Assembly (NCBI RefSeq): GCF_002979655.1
Contig: NZ_PCPG01000007.1
Coordinates: 82,890-146,889, forward strand
Length of the DNA stretch: 64,000 nt
Direction of reading: 5' to 3'
Source: Microbacterium sp. MYb45
GTDB lineage: Bacteria; Actinomycetota; Actinomycetes; Actinomycetales; Microbacteriaceae
In this document: positions 55,276 through 63,971 of the stretch, in pieces
Numbering within the stretch: position 1 is the stretch's first letter
Layout: every line of letters starts with the position of its first letter
Made by a program: the position numbers and the translations under genes
The notes under the pieces: generated by a model
Told to the model about the DNA's origin: nothing
Seen by the model: the letters and a program-made list of their open reading frames with translations, nothing else
The model's database searches: none

Positions 55276-56430
55276 TCAGCGCGCGATGCGCTCCAGACCC
55301 TGCTCGAGGTCGGCGAGCAGGTCGCCGATGTCCTCGATCCCGACCGAGAGTCGCACGACGTTCTCCGGAACTGCGAGCTCGGTGCCGCGCACCGACGCGT
55401 GGGTCATGTCCGGCGGGTACCCGATGAGGGATTCCACGCCGCCCAGCGACTCGGCCAGCTGGAACAGCGAGGTGCTCTCGGCAAATGCCCGTGCGGCATC
55501 GGCACCCGCGGCGAGTCCGAGCGAGAGCATCCCACCGAAGGCGCTCATCTGCGAGGCGGCGATCTCGTGACCGGGGTGTGCCGCGAGTCCGGGGTAGTAC
55601 ACCTGCGCGAACTCGGGGCGCGCCGCCGCCCACTCCGCGATCGCCTGCGCGTTCTCGGAGTGCTGGCGCATCCGCAGCGCCAGCGTCTTGATGCCCCGCG
55701 TGGTGAGCCAGGCGTCCAGGGGCGCGGATACCGCACCGACCGCGAACTGCTGGAACTTCACCTGATCGAAGAAGCGGTCGTCGCTGAACACGACGGCGCC
55801 CCCGAGCACGTCCGAGTGGCCGCCGAGGTACTTCGTCGTGGAGTGCACGACCAGGTCGGCCCCGAGCGCGAGCGGCTGCTGGAGCGCGGGCGAGGCGAAG
55901 GTGTTGTCCACGACCACGATCGCACCGGACTCGTGTGCGACCTCGGCGATCAGGGCGATGTCCACGACCTTCAGCAGCGGGTTGCTCGGCGTCTCGAGCC
56001 ACACGATCTTCGTCTCTTGGCGGATCGCGGCGCGGAGCACATCCACATCCGAGAGCTCGACCGTCGTCGTGTCGATTCCCCACGGCGAGAGCACCTTGGT
56101 GAGCAGTCGGTACGTGCCGCCGTACACGTCGTTGCCGAGCAGCACGTGATCGCCCGGCTTCAGGATGCCGCGCAGCAGAGCGTCTTCGGCGGCAAGACCC
56201 GAGGCGAAGGAGAGTGCGCTCGCGCCGCCTTCGAGCGCGGCCAGCTGCGTCTCGAGCGACGACCGCGTGGGGTTGCCGGCACGGTTGTATTCGTAGCCCT
56301 CGCGGAAACCGCCGATGCCGTCCTGCACGTGCGTGGAGGACTGGTAGATCGGCGGGATGATCGCCCCCGTCGTCGGGTCGGGAGCTTGTCCTGCATGGAT
56401 GGCGCGAGTGGCGAAGGCGTGGTCGGACAT
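55276..56430 (-). CDS. metB: Cystathionine gamma-synthase / gamma-lyase
   Basis: A 384-residue PLP enzyme of the Cys/Met metabolism family: TRAIHAGQAPDPTTGAIIPPIYQSSTHVQ-type N-terminus, YNRAGNPTRSSLE, the Asp-containing VVVDNTFASPALQQPL, and the Schiff-base Lys in HSTTKYLGGHSDVLGG (about residue 200). It makes cystathionine from activated homoserine and cysteine, or cleaves it. Lying next to a cystathionine beta-synthase it probably takes part in transsulfuration; direction is not decidable from sequence. Confidence 0.93.
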   Translation of the reverse strand: MSDHAFATRAIHAGQAPDPTTGAIIPPIYQSSTHVQDGIGGFREGYEYNRAGNPTRSSLETQLAALEGGASALSFASGLAAEDALLRGILKPGDHVLLGNDVYGGTYRLLTKVLSPWGIDTTTVELSDVDVLRAAIRQETKIVWLETPSNPLLKVVDIALIAEVAHESGAIVVVDNTFASPALQQPLALGADLVVHSTTKYLGGHSDVLGGAVVFSDDRFFDQVKFQQFAVGAVSAPLDAWLTTRGIKTLALRMRQHSENAQAIAEWAAARPEFAQVYYPGLAAHPGHEIAASQMSAFGGMLSLGLAAGADAARAFAESTSLFQLAESLGGVESLIGYPPDMTHASVRGTELAVPENVVRLSVGIEDIGDLLADLEQGLERIAR

Positions 56431-56502
56431 GCCCTCAGCCTACGACCGCCCCCGCAGCGGAGGCCCTCCCGTTACGCCCGGGGTCAGGCGCCGTCGGAGC
56501 GC

Positions 56503-57879
56503 TCAGCGGGAGAGGTACCCGAGCAGATCCTGTCGCGTCAGCACCGTGTGCGGCTTGCCGTCTTCCGTGACCAGCAGGGCATCGGCGTCGGCGAGCGCCG
56601 TCTTCGCCTGGGCGACGGAGGCATGGATGCCGATGAGCGGGAGCCGCTCCCCCACGTGCGCTCCGACGGCATCGGTCGCGCTCGCCTCGCCGCGGAACAG
56701 CAGGTCGAGCAGTCCCTTCTCATCGACCGTGCCGACGACCTCGCCCATCATGACGGGCGGTTCGGCGCTGAGCACGACCAGCTGCGACACGTCGTACTGC
56801 GTCATCATCCCGATGGCCTCGAGCACCGTGTCGGTCGGATGCGCGTGCACGAGGTCGGGGATGCCCTCGCCTTGGCGCGACGGCCGCGCGGCGAGCACAT
56901 CGGCGACGGTCTCGCCCTCCTCCACGTCGCTGAACCCGTAGGAGCGCATCCATCCGTCATTGAAGATCTTCCCGAGGTAACCGCGGCCGCCGTCGGGAAG
57001 GAGAACCACCATCACGGCATCGGCGGGCAGTTCGCGCGCGACGCGCAGGGCGCCGACGACGGCCATGCCGCTCGATCCGCCGACGAGGATGCCCTCCTCG
57101 CGGGCGAGCCGTCTCGTCATCGCGAACGAGTCCGCGTCGCCCACCGCCACGATCTCGTGCGGGACGGTCGGGTCGTAGGCGCCGGGCCAGATGTCCTCCC
57201 CGACACCTTCGACGAGGTAGGGACGACCGGTGCCGCCGCTGTAGACGCTGCCCTCCGGGTCGACGCCGACGATGCGCACCCGGCCTTCCGACACTTCGCG
57301 GAGGTAGCGCCCGGTGCCGGTGATCGTGCCGCCCGTGCCGACGCCGGCCACGAAGTGCGTGACCTTACCCTCGGTGTCGCGCCAGATCTCGGGTCCTGTG
57401 GTCTCGTAGTGGCTGCGCGGACCGTTGGGGTTCTCGTACTGGTTCGGCTTGAACGCGCCGGGGATCTCACGGGCGAGTCGGTCACTGACGCTGTAGTACG
57501 ACTCCGGGCTTTCCGGCGCGACCGACGTGGGAGTCACCACGACCTCCGCGCCGTAGGCCCGCAGCACGTCGATCTTGTCGTCGCCCACCTTGTCGGGCAG
57601 CACGAACACGCACTTGTAGCCGCGCTGCTGAGCGACGAGTGCCAGGCCCACTCCGGTGTTGCCGCTGGTGGGTTCGACGATCGTGCCGCCGGGCTTCAGG
57701 TCGCCGGAGGCCTCGGCGGCATCGATGATGCGCGCGGCGATGCGATCCTTCGACGAGCCGCCCGGGTTCAGGTACTCGAGCTTCACGAGCACCGTGCACG
57801 CGACGCCCTCGGTGACGTGAGTGAGCTTCACGAGGGGCGTGTCGCCGACGAGGTCGACGATCGAGTCTGCGTACTTCAT
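56503..57879 (-). CDS. cbs: Cystathionine beta-synthase with C-terminal CBS domains
   Basis: The 458-residue protein has a PLP-dependent fold-type II domain with the Lys in NPGGSSKDRIA, the phosphate-binding VEPTSGNTGVGLAL and GVGTGGTITGTGRYL, followed by two CBS domains at the C-terminus. The CBS pair separates it from ordinary cysteine synthase and supports cystathionine beta-synthase. ATG 57879 is chosen over a longer frame to 57939. It precedes metB by 72 bp on the same strand. Confidence 0.93.
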   Translation of the reverse strand: MKYADSIVDLVGDTPLVKLTHVTEGVACTVLVKLEYLNPGGSSKDRIAARIIDAAEASGDLKPGGTIVEPTSGNTGVGLALVAQQRGYKCVFVLPDKVGDDKIDVLRAYGAEVVVTPTSVAPESPESYYSVSDRLAREIPGAFKPNQYENPNGPRSHYETTGPEIWRDTEGKVTHFVAGVGTGGTITGTGRYLREVSEGRVRIVGVDPEGSVYSGGTGRPYLVEGVGEDIWPGAYDPTVPHEIVAVGDADSFAMTRRLAREEGILVGGSSGMAVVGALRVARELPADAVMVVLLPDGGRGYLGKIFNDGWMRSYGFSDVEEGETVADVLAARPSRQGEGIPDLVHAHPTDTVLEAIGMMTQYDVSQLVVLSAEPPVMMGEVVGTVDEKGLLDLLFRGEASATDAVGAHVGERLPLIGIHASVAQAKTALADADALLVTEDGKPHTVLTRQDLLGYLSR

Positions 57880-57897
57880 GACTTCAGGGTAGACGCG

Positions 57898-57942
57898 CGG
57901 ATGCCGCGGGCGGGGCTGTGTTTCGCCCACCCGCGGCATCCG
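57898..57942 (-). terminator. Terminator of the sugar ABC operon
   Basis: Perfect 13-bp arms CGGATGCCGCGGG (57898-57910) and CCCGCGGCATCCG (57930-57942), between the last permease and cbs. It lacks a T-run. Confidence 0.75.
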
Positions 57943-57976
57943 TTCTCACGAAAGGCCCCCTGTGTCTTCCGAAGCG

Positions 57977-58936
57977 TCAGCCCTTCGTCGACCCCGCCAG
58001 CAGGCCGCGTACGAAGTACCGCTGCAGCGCGAAGAACACGATGAGCGGGACGATGATCGAGACGAACGCACCCGCAGTGAGCAGGTACCAGCCCTCACCA
58101 CGTCCGGTGATCTCGGCGAGCACCTTCGTGATCGGAGAGGCGGCACCGTCGGCGAACACGAGCGCCACGAGCAGATCGTTCCAGACCCAGAGGAACTGGA
58201 AGATCGCCACGGACGCGATCGCCGGCATCGTGAGCGGAAGCACCACGCGGAAGAAGATCTGTCCGCGGGACGCGCCGTCGACGCGCGCGGCCTCGATGAT
58301 CTCGCCGGGGATCTCCGACATGAAGTTGTGCAGCAGGTAGATCGCGAGCGGCAGCGCGAACATCGTGTGGGCGATCCACACCTGCGCATAGCCGCCGGCG
58401 ACATCGAGCCCCTCCGTCACCTGCACGCCGAACAGGTTGATCCCTCGGGAGAACGATGACAGGAGAGGCACCAGAGCCATCTGGATGGGAACGATCTGCA
58501 GCGCGAACACGAAGATGAACAGCGCGTTGCGACCCTTGAACTCGATCCACGAGAACGCATACGCCGCCATCGCCGCGATCATCAGCGGGATGAGCGTCGC
58601 CGGGATCGTGATGACGATCGAGTTGAAGAAGGATTCCAGGATCGTCAACTGCGTGGTGCCGGACTGCAGCACCGCCGCGTAGTTGTCGAGCGTCAGCCTC
58701 GGGTCGGTGAAGACCGTCCACCAACCGGTGGTCTCGATCGCTTCCCGGTCGCGGAACGACGAGATGAAGAGGCCGAGGGTCGGAACGGTCCACACGACGG
58801 CGATGATGATCGCGGCGACGCTCGCCCAGGGCCGACTGAGCCGCTTGCGCGCTCGTCCGGCCGAAGCCTCGAACCGGCCCGCGGTCGTGATGGCCCGCGT
58901 GCTGTCGCCGGCGTCTGTCTTCACGGTGTCGGTCAT
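57977..58936 (-). CDS. Carbohydrate ABC transporter permease (MalG-like)
   Basis: A 319-residue membrane permease with six helices and the EAA cytoplasmic motif (EIIEAARVDGASRGQIFFRVVLPLTMPA), the classic CUT1 MalG-type. ATG overlaps the upstream permease stop (ATGA at 58933-58936). It is the last of the solute-binding protein/permease/permease unit; no ATPase gene is in the operon, so a shared MsiK-type ATPase elsewhere is likely. Confidence 0.93.
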   Translation of the reverse strand: MTDTVKTDAGDSTRAITTAGRFEASAGRARKRLSRPWASVAAIIIAVVWTVPTLGLFISSFRDREAIETTGWWTVFTDPRLTLDNYAAVLQSGTTQLTILESFFNSIVITIPATLIPLMIAAMAAYAFSWIEFKGRNALFIFVFALQIVPIQMALVPLLSSFSRGINLFGVQVTEGLDVAGGYAQVWIAHTMFALPLAIYLLHNFMSEIPGEIIEAARVDGASRGQIFFRVVLPLTMPAIASVAIFQFLWVWNDLLVALVFADGAASPITKVLAEITGRGEGWYLLTAGAFVSIIVPLIVFFALQRYFVRGLLAGSTKG

Positions 58937-60072
58937 CGGATCTCCCGCTGCTTCTTGATCTGGCGTGCGTTGTAGATGACGATCGGCAGCACCAGGATGA
59001 ACAGGATGACGGAGAGCGCAGCGCTGCGACCCGCCTCGAACTTCGAGAACTGGGTGTACATCTCATTCGCCAGCACCGACGTGCCGTAGTTTCCGCCGGT
59101 CATCGTGCGGACGATGTCGAACACCTTCAGAGAGGCGATCGAGATCGTGGTCAGCACGACGATGAGCGCCGGACGGATCGACGGGATCGTCACCGACTTG
59201 AAACGCTCCCAGGCGTTCGCACCGTCGAGTTCCGCCGCTTCCAGCAGCTCAGCTGGCACGCCCTTGATCGACGCCGAGAGCACGACCATCGCGAAACCGG
59301 TCTGCACCCAGATCAGCACCACGATGAGCGCCAGGTTGTTCCACGGACCGTTCAACAGGAACTGCTGCGGCTCGCCGCCGAACCACACCAGGATCTGGTT
59401 GAGCAGACCGATCTGCTCGAACTCCGGGCCACGGTAGGCGTACACGAAGCGCCAGATGATGCTGGCACCGACGAACGAGATCGCCATCGGCATGAACACC
59501 AGCAACTTGTAGATCTTCTCGCCGCGGGTCCGATCGATGAACACCGCGTACCCGAGGCCGATCATCGTGGAGAGCGTCGGGACGAGCAGCACCCACACGA
59601 TGGTATTGATCACCGAGGTCACACCGTCCGACTGCGTGAAGATCCAGAGATAGTTGGCAAACCCGACGAAGTCGCTGCCGGTCGAGTTCCAGAACGACGC
59701 ATAGACGGTCTGGATCGACGGCAGGATGAGGCCGGCGAGGAGCAGCAGCATCGCCGGAGCCATGAAGGCCACGAGCTGGATCAGGTAGCCCGCGCCGTCG
59801 CGGGACCGGTAGTCCAGGAAGAAGAACAGTGCACCGACGGCGACCGCGACTCCCATCGCCCAGTAATAGGAGTTGAAGAACCACATCACCGCGAGCGGGA
59901 TGAGCAGGCACATCGCGAGGCGGATGCCGGTGTAGAGAGCGCCCTTGCGCGGGGCGATGTCGACGAGCAGCAGGATCACCACCACGACCACCGCGAACGC
60001 GATGACCACGGCGAGCGCCTGGAGGATCGGCGGGAGTGTCCCGATCCATTGGAAGAACACAGTCGCGTTCAT
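58933..60072 (-). CDS. Carbohydrate ABC transporter permease (MalF-like)
   Basis: A 379-residue membrane protein with about eight hydrophobic segments and the EAA motif ELLEAAELDGANAWERFKSVTIPSIRPA. It is the MalF-type partner of the downstream permease. The N-terminus has extra helices, as in large MalF proteins. It follows the binding-protein gene after a strong hairpin (60139-60168). Confidence 0.93.
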   Translation of the reverse strand: MNATVFFQWIGTLPPILQALAVVIAFAVVVVVILLLVDIAPRKGALYTGIRLAMCLLIPLAVMWFFNSYYWAMGVAVAVGALFFFLDYRSRDGAGYLIQLVAFMAPAMLLLLAGLILPSIQTVYASFWNSTGSDFVGFANYLWIFTQSDGVTSVINTIVWVLLVPTLSTMIGLGYAVFIDRTRGEKIYKLLVFMPMAISFVGASIIWRFVYAYRGPEFEQIGLLNQILVWFGGEPQQFLLNGPWNNLALIVVLIWVQTGFAMVVLSASIKGVPAELLEAAELDGANAWERFKSVTIPSIRPALIVVLTTISIASLKVFDIVRTMTGGNYGTSVLANEMYTQFSKFEAGRSAALSVILFILVLPIVIYNARQIKKQREIR

Positions 60073-60138
60073 GGATTCCCCTTCATGAGACGGAGCTGAT
60101 CAGCGGTCGGCGCGGCGATGCGCGGACCGGGTGTGAGA

Positions 60139-60168
60139 AGGAGGGCCGCCCCGCGGGGCGGCCCTCCT
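60139..60168 (-). terminator. Strong palindrome between binding protein and permease genes
   Basis: A 30-bp perfect palindrome with 15-bp arms (60139-60153 and 60154-60168) lies 8 nt after the binding-protein stop. It has no T-run. Such hairpins commonly raise the yield of binding protein relative to permeases by partial termination or 3'-end protection. Confidence 0.75.
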
Positions 60169-60175
60169 CATCCGA

Positions 60176-61492
60176 TCAGCTGGAAGGCCAGCCGGTCTCG
60201 ATCTGGGTCAGCACCTCATCGGTGGAGGTCCCGTTGATCCAGGCGACCATGCCCTTCCAGAAGGTTCCGGAGCCGACAGCACCGGGCATCTGGTCCGAAC
60301 CGTCGAAACGGAACGTCACCGAGTCGTCCTGGAGGAGCTTGATCGACTCCTGCAGGATCGGGTCCTCGACCACGTCGAGGTCGACACCCTTGTTGGCCGA
60401 CGTCACGCCACCCAGGGCGAGACGGCTGTTGGCCCACTCGGGGCTGGACAGGTACTCGAGCACCTTCTGCGTCGCCTCCGAGTCGCTGAACGCGCCGACG
60501 ATCTCGCCACCACCGGTGATGAGAGTCTCGTCCGGGTTCGGGCTCGGCGTCAGGAACGCCCAGACATCGCCGTCCTCGGCGAAGTTCGTGCCCTCGGGGT
60601 AGAAGCCCGACAGGAACGAGGCCTGGTGGGTCAGCCCGCACTCGCCGCTCGCGACCTTCGCGGCCACGTCACCGAACGCGGTGGAGTTGATCGAACGCAC
60701 GTCACCGAAGCCGGCGTTGACGTACTCCGGGTTCAGCAGGATCTCACCCGTGGCGTCGAACGCCTCCTTGATCTGCGGATCGGTGAAGGGGATCTCGTTC
60801 TTGACCCACTGGTCGTAGACGTCGGGGCCCGCGTTGCGGAGCACGAGGTCTTCGATCCAGTCCGTGCCCGGCCAGCCGGTCGCGACGCCGGACTCGAAGC
60901 CGGCGCACCACGGGGCAGCGCCACTCTTGTCCTTGATGGTCTGCGTCAGCGTGAGCAGCTCGTCCCAGCTGGTCGGCTCCTCGACGCCCCACTCGGCGAA
61001 CTTGGTGGGCGAGTACCAGACCCAGCCCTTGACGCTCGCCATCAGCGGCGCGCCGTAGAACGTGCCGTCGTAGGTGCCGAAGTCGACCCAGCCCTGCGTC
61101 CAGTACTCCTCGGCGTTCTTCTTGACCGCCTCCGGAGCCGGCTTCAGCAGGTCACGCGACGCGTAGTCCGCGAACAGGCCGGGCTGCGGGAAGATCGCGA
61201 TGTCGGGCGGGTTGCCGCCCTGTGCGCGGGTGCCGAGCTGCGTCTCGAAGTCCTGGCTACCCTCGTACTTGATCTCGATGTCGTTCTCCTTCTCGAAATC
61301 CGCCCAGGATTCCGCGAGGAGTTCTGCTTCGCCCTCGACGATCGTGCCGTAGATCGTGACGGTGTTGTCTCCGCCGCCACCACCGCCGCCTCCGGAGGTC
61401 CCACCGGGAGCCCCGCATCCGGCGAGCGCGATGCCCGCGACCCCCAGCAGGGCGAGCGGCGCGTAACGCCGGGAACGCTGTGACAGAGCCAT
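60176..61492 (-). CDS. Carbohydrate ABC transporter substrate-binding lipoprotein
   Basis: A 438-residue lipoprotein with a basic N-terminus, a hydrophobic stretch and lipobox LAGC, a Gly-rich linker, and the family 1 extracellular solute-binding fold (FADYASRDLLKP, YGAPLMASVKGWVWYSPTKF, and FLTPSPNPDETLITGGGEIV). Homology is to alpha-glucoside or other oligosaccharide binders; the sugar is unknown. ATG 61492 has RBS GAGGAGAATT. The divergent LacI regulator and operators (61555-61691) control it. Confidence 0.93.
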   Translation of the reverse strand: MALSQRSRRYAPLALLGVAGIALAGCGAPGGTSGGGGGGGGDNTVTIYGTIVEGEAELLAESWADFEKENDIEIKYEGSQDFETQLGTRAQGGNPPDIAIFPQPGLFADYASRDLLKPAPEAVKKNAEEYWTQGWVDFGTYDGTFYGAPLMASVKGWVWYSPTKFAEWGVEEPTSWDELLTLTQTIKDKSGAAPWCAGFESGVATGWPGTDWIEDLVLRNAGPDVYDQWVKNEIPFTDPQIKEAFDATGEILLNPEYVNAGFGDVRSINSTAFGDVAAKVASGECGLTHQASFLSGFYPEGTNFAEDGDVWAFLTPSPNPDETLITGGGEIVGAFSDSEATQKVLEYLSSPEWANSRLALGGVTSANKGVDLDVVEDPILQESIKLLQDDSVTFRFDGSDQMPGAVGSGTFWKGMVAWINGTSTDEVLTQIETGWPSS

Positions 61493-61554
61493 GTGAATTC
61501 TCCTCTTCGAGTACAGGGTCCCACCTGATGCGATGCCACCCCGCGGCACCGGTA

Positions 61555-61691
61555 GGGAACCGATTCCAGGCCAACCTACTGGCGATCGATATCCCGGCAC
61601 AACACGGAAGGGTCACAAGCTCACAACCATTCGACTCAGATCGACGCCGTCGATGGGAGCGCTCCCTCGCGCACAGTGTGGAACCGGTTCC
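61555..61691. promoter_or_regulatory. LacI-type operators and promoter of the sugar ABC operon
   Basis: Three symmetric sites: GGAACCGATTCC (61556-61567, one mismatch), GGGAGCGCTCCC (61655-61666, perfect) and GGAACCGGTTCC (61680-61691, perfect). On the minus strand TTGTGC (61597-61602) and TAGGTT (61573-61578) are 18 bp apart and make a plausible promoter for the binding protein, with the first operator covering the expected start point. The third site lies upstream of the lacI-type gene. Confidence 0.65.
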
Positions 61692-61779
61692 TTTTGAGCG
61701 CTTCGAGGACTACGCTGTCACCCGGCGCGGCGACCGCGCCGCCACCCACGCAACCGCGTGATCAGGTCGAGGAGGACCG

Positions 61780-62784
61780 ATGAGCACGATCGCGGACGTC
61801 GCTGCGCGTGCCGGGGTGTCGAAGGCCACCGCGAGCCGTGCGCTGAGCGGGCGCGGTTATGTCTCGGAGGACACCCGTGCCCGCGTCACGGATGCGGCGC
61901 GCGAGCTGTCGTATGTCGCGCACTCCTCCGCGACGAGCCTGGCCACCGGTCGCACGCAGACCGTCGGCGTCGTGATGCCGCCCGTGGACCGCTGGTTCTT
62001 CGCCGAACTGCTGGCGGGCATCCAGGAATCTCTGTTGACGCTCGACTACGACCTCGCGCTCTACGGCGTGCCCGAAGGTTCGCAGATGCGAGATCGGCTG
62101 TTCGAGAACGTGCTTCCCGGGCGACGATTCGACGGCATCATCGCCGTGGACATCCAGCCCAGCGCCCGCGAGCTCGAACGCCTGCAGCTTACCGGGCGTC
62201 CGCTGGTGAGCGTGGGTCCATACAGCGAAGGATCCACTGCCGTCTCCATCGACGACGCCGCCGCAGCCCGCATCGCCACCGAGCATCTCGTCGAACTCGG
62301 TCACACCGATATCGCCTTCGTCGGCGGCGCGTCCGACGGGAAAGCGTTGAGCCTCGGCGACGCCCGGCGACTGGACGGCTATCGCGGCGCGCTGCGTGCC
62401 GCGGGACTCACCGAGCACGCGCGGGTCGCGGGCGCCACTCCCACAATGCCGGGCGGCTACGCGGCGACGGCCGGTCTGCTCGGCGACCGTCGGAACCGCC
62501 CGACCGCGATCGTCGGAGTGTGCGACGAGGCGGCCATCGGCGCGATCATCGCCGCGCGTCGCCTGGGCATCGCGGTGCCTACCGAACTCAGCGTCGTCGG
62601 CATCGATGACCATCAGCACGCCGACATGTTCGCCCTGACCACGATCGGGCAATCGCCCCGCGAACAGGGACACGAGGCCGTGCGCCTCCTGATGCAGCGG
62701 ATCGACAGGCCGGATGCTCCGCTCGAACATGTGTCGGCGGCATCCGCCCTCGTGGTGCGCAACTCCACCGCTCCGCCGCGCTGA
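61780..62784 (+). CDS. LacI-family transcriptional regulator
   Basis: The 334-residue repressor has the N-terminal helix-turn-helix TIADVAARAGVSKATASRALSG with hinge helix, and a periplasmic-binding-like sensor domain (VGVVMPPVDRWFF, FDGIIAVDIQ, VVGIDDHQHADMF). It is divergent from the sugar transporter operon and probably represses it until its sugar binds. The operators with GGAACC half-sites in the intergenic region fit. Confidence 0.93.
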   Translation: MSTIADVAARAGVSKATASRALSGRGYVSEDTRARVTDAARELSYVAHSSATSLATGRTQTVGVVMPPVDRWFFAELLAGIQESLLTLDYDLALYGVPEGSQMRDRLFENVLPGRRFDGIIAVDIQPSARELERLQLTGRPLVSVGPYSEGSTAVSIDDAAAARIATEHLVELGHTDIAFVGGASDGKALSLGDARRLDGYRGALRAAGLTEHARVAGATPTMPGGYAATAGLLGDRRNRPTAIVGVCDEAAIGAIIAARRLGIAVPTELSVVGIDDHQHADMFALTTIGQSPREQGHEAVRLLMQRIDRPDAPLEHVSAASALVVRNSTAPPR

Positions 62785-62810
62785 CCTGCGCGGAAAGCGC
62801 CGGAGACGCA

Positions 62811-62840
62811 CGAAGGCCCCGGGCGAACCCGGGGCCTTCG
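62811..62840. terminator. Bidirectional terminator between lacI and rplL
   Basis: Perfect 13-bp arms CGAAGGCCCCGGG (62811-62823) and CCCGGGGCCTTCG (62828-62840) with a CGAA tetraloop, between the convergent genes. Confidence 0.85.
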
Positions 62841-62864
62841 ATCAGAAACGCGTGAGCGTCGCGA

Positions 62865-63248
62865 TTACTTGAGGGTAACCGTGGCGCCTGCCTCTTCGAG
62901 AGCAGCCTTGGCCTTCTCGGCGGTCTCCTTGTTGGCGCCCTCAAGGACAGCCTTCGGGGCACCGTCGACGACAGCCTTGGCCTCGCCGAGACCCAGCGAG
63001 GTGAGCTCGCGGACGGTCTTGATGACCTGGATCTTCTTGTCGCCAGCAGCCTCGAGGATGACGTCGAAGGAGTCCTTCTCTTCCTCAGCCTCAGCGGCGC
63101 CTGCGCCACCCGCAGCACCGGCAACGGCGACGGGAGCAGCAGCGGTGACCTCGAACTTCTCCTCGAACGCCTTGACGAAGTCGTTGAGCTCGACGAGGGT
63201 CAGGCCGGCGAACTGCTCGAGCAGCTCCTCAGTGGTGAGCTTAGCCAT
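62865..63248 (-). CDS. rplL: Ribosomal protein bL12 (L7/L12)
   Basis: The 127-residue stalk protein has the N-terminal dimerisation helix ([28 protein letters not shown]), a flexible Ala/Gly hinge and the C-terminal domain ([39 protein letters not shown]). It recruits translational GTPases. It follows rplJ by 48 bp. Confidence 0.98.
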   Translation of the reverse strand: MAKLTTEELLEQFAGLTLVELNDFVKAFEEKFEVTAAAPVAVAGAAGGAGAAEAEEEKDSFDVILEAAGDKKIQVIKTVRELTSLGLGEAKAVVDGAPKAVLEGANKETAEKAKAALEEAGATVTLK

Positions 63249-63296
63249 GATGTATCTCCTAGATAGATGGGGTTTGTAGACGAGATCGCAGGTCGC

Positions 63297-63785
63297 TTAC
63301 GCGGCCTCTGCGGTCTCCAGCTTTTCGCGAAGAGCATCGATGGTGGCGGCAGCCTTGCCCATCGTCGCCTTCATCATGCCCGCAGCCTTCGCCAGCAGAA
63401 CCTCACGGCTCTCGAGCGCGGCGTACTTGTTGACCTCGTCCGCGGTGAGGGCGTTGCCCTCGAAGATGCCGGACTTGATCACGAGAAGCGGGTTGGCCTT
63501 GGCGAAGTCACGCAGAGCCTTGGCGGTGGCGACGAAGTCACCGTGCACGAACGCGACAGCCGACGGACCCTTGAGGTCGTCGTCCAGCGCGGAGATGCCA
63601 GCCTTGTTGGCGGCGATCTTGGTCAGCGTGTTCTTCACCACGGCGTACTCAGCGTCCTGACGGATGCTGTTGCGCAGCTCCTTGAGCTGGGCAACCGTCA
63701 GACCGCGGTACTCGGTCAGCAGGACGGCGTTCGAGTTCTCGAATGACTTCGTGAGCTCGGCGACCGATGCATCCTTCTGCGCCAT
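63297..63785 (-). CDS. rplJ: Ribosomal protein uL10
   Basis: A 162-residue stalk base protein with [24 protein letters not shown] and [18 protein letters not shown]; the C-terminal helix binds L12 dimers. ATG 63785 has RBS AAGGAG. The upstream region to the window edge forms the L10 autoregulatory leader. Confidence 0.97.
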   Translation of the reverse strand: MAQKDASVAELTKSFENSNAVLLTEYRGLTVAQLKELRNSIRQDAEYAVVKNTLTKIAANKAGISALDDDLKGPSAVAFVHGDFVATAKALRDFAKANPLLVIKSGIFEGNALTADEVNKYAALESREVLLAKAAGMMKATMGKAAATIDALREKLETAEAA

Positions 63786-63971
63786 GGTCACTCCTTGGTG
63801 TGTACGAGGCGCCGCACGGTGGTGGGGCGCCGACCTGGACCACCTGCACAGAAAAAAGCTCCGGCGCAAGCGCACGGAGCTTTGAGAAGTTCGTGTCCTG
63901 CGCGGGCCCCTGCTGTGCAGAGCTTCGATCCGGCGTGATTGCGCACGCCTGATGACCAGCGGTCTTCGGTT
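63786..63971 (-). promoter_or_regulatory. L10 leader (autoregulatory RNA) of rplJ-rplL
   Basis: A probable -10 element TAGAGT (63978-63983) puts the transcript start near 63971, giving a leader of about 185 nt with no credible gene. It contains a terminator hairpin 67 nt before rplJ, and the long upstream segment fits the L10(L12)4-binding leader that lets the complex control its own synthesis. Confidence 0.75.
63852..63883 (-). terminator. Attenuator hairpin in rplJ leader
   Basis: On the minus strand AAAGCTCCG and CGGAGCTTT pair around a loop containing GCGC/GCGC, followed by a TTTTTT-like run. This is the most canonical intrinsic terminator in the window, and it lies inside the leader, not at a gene end, hence attenuation. 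Confidence 0.8.
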
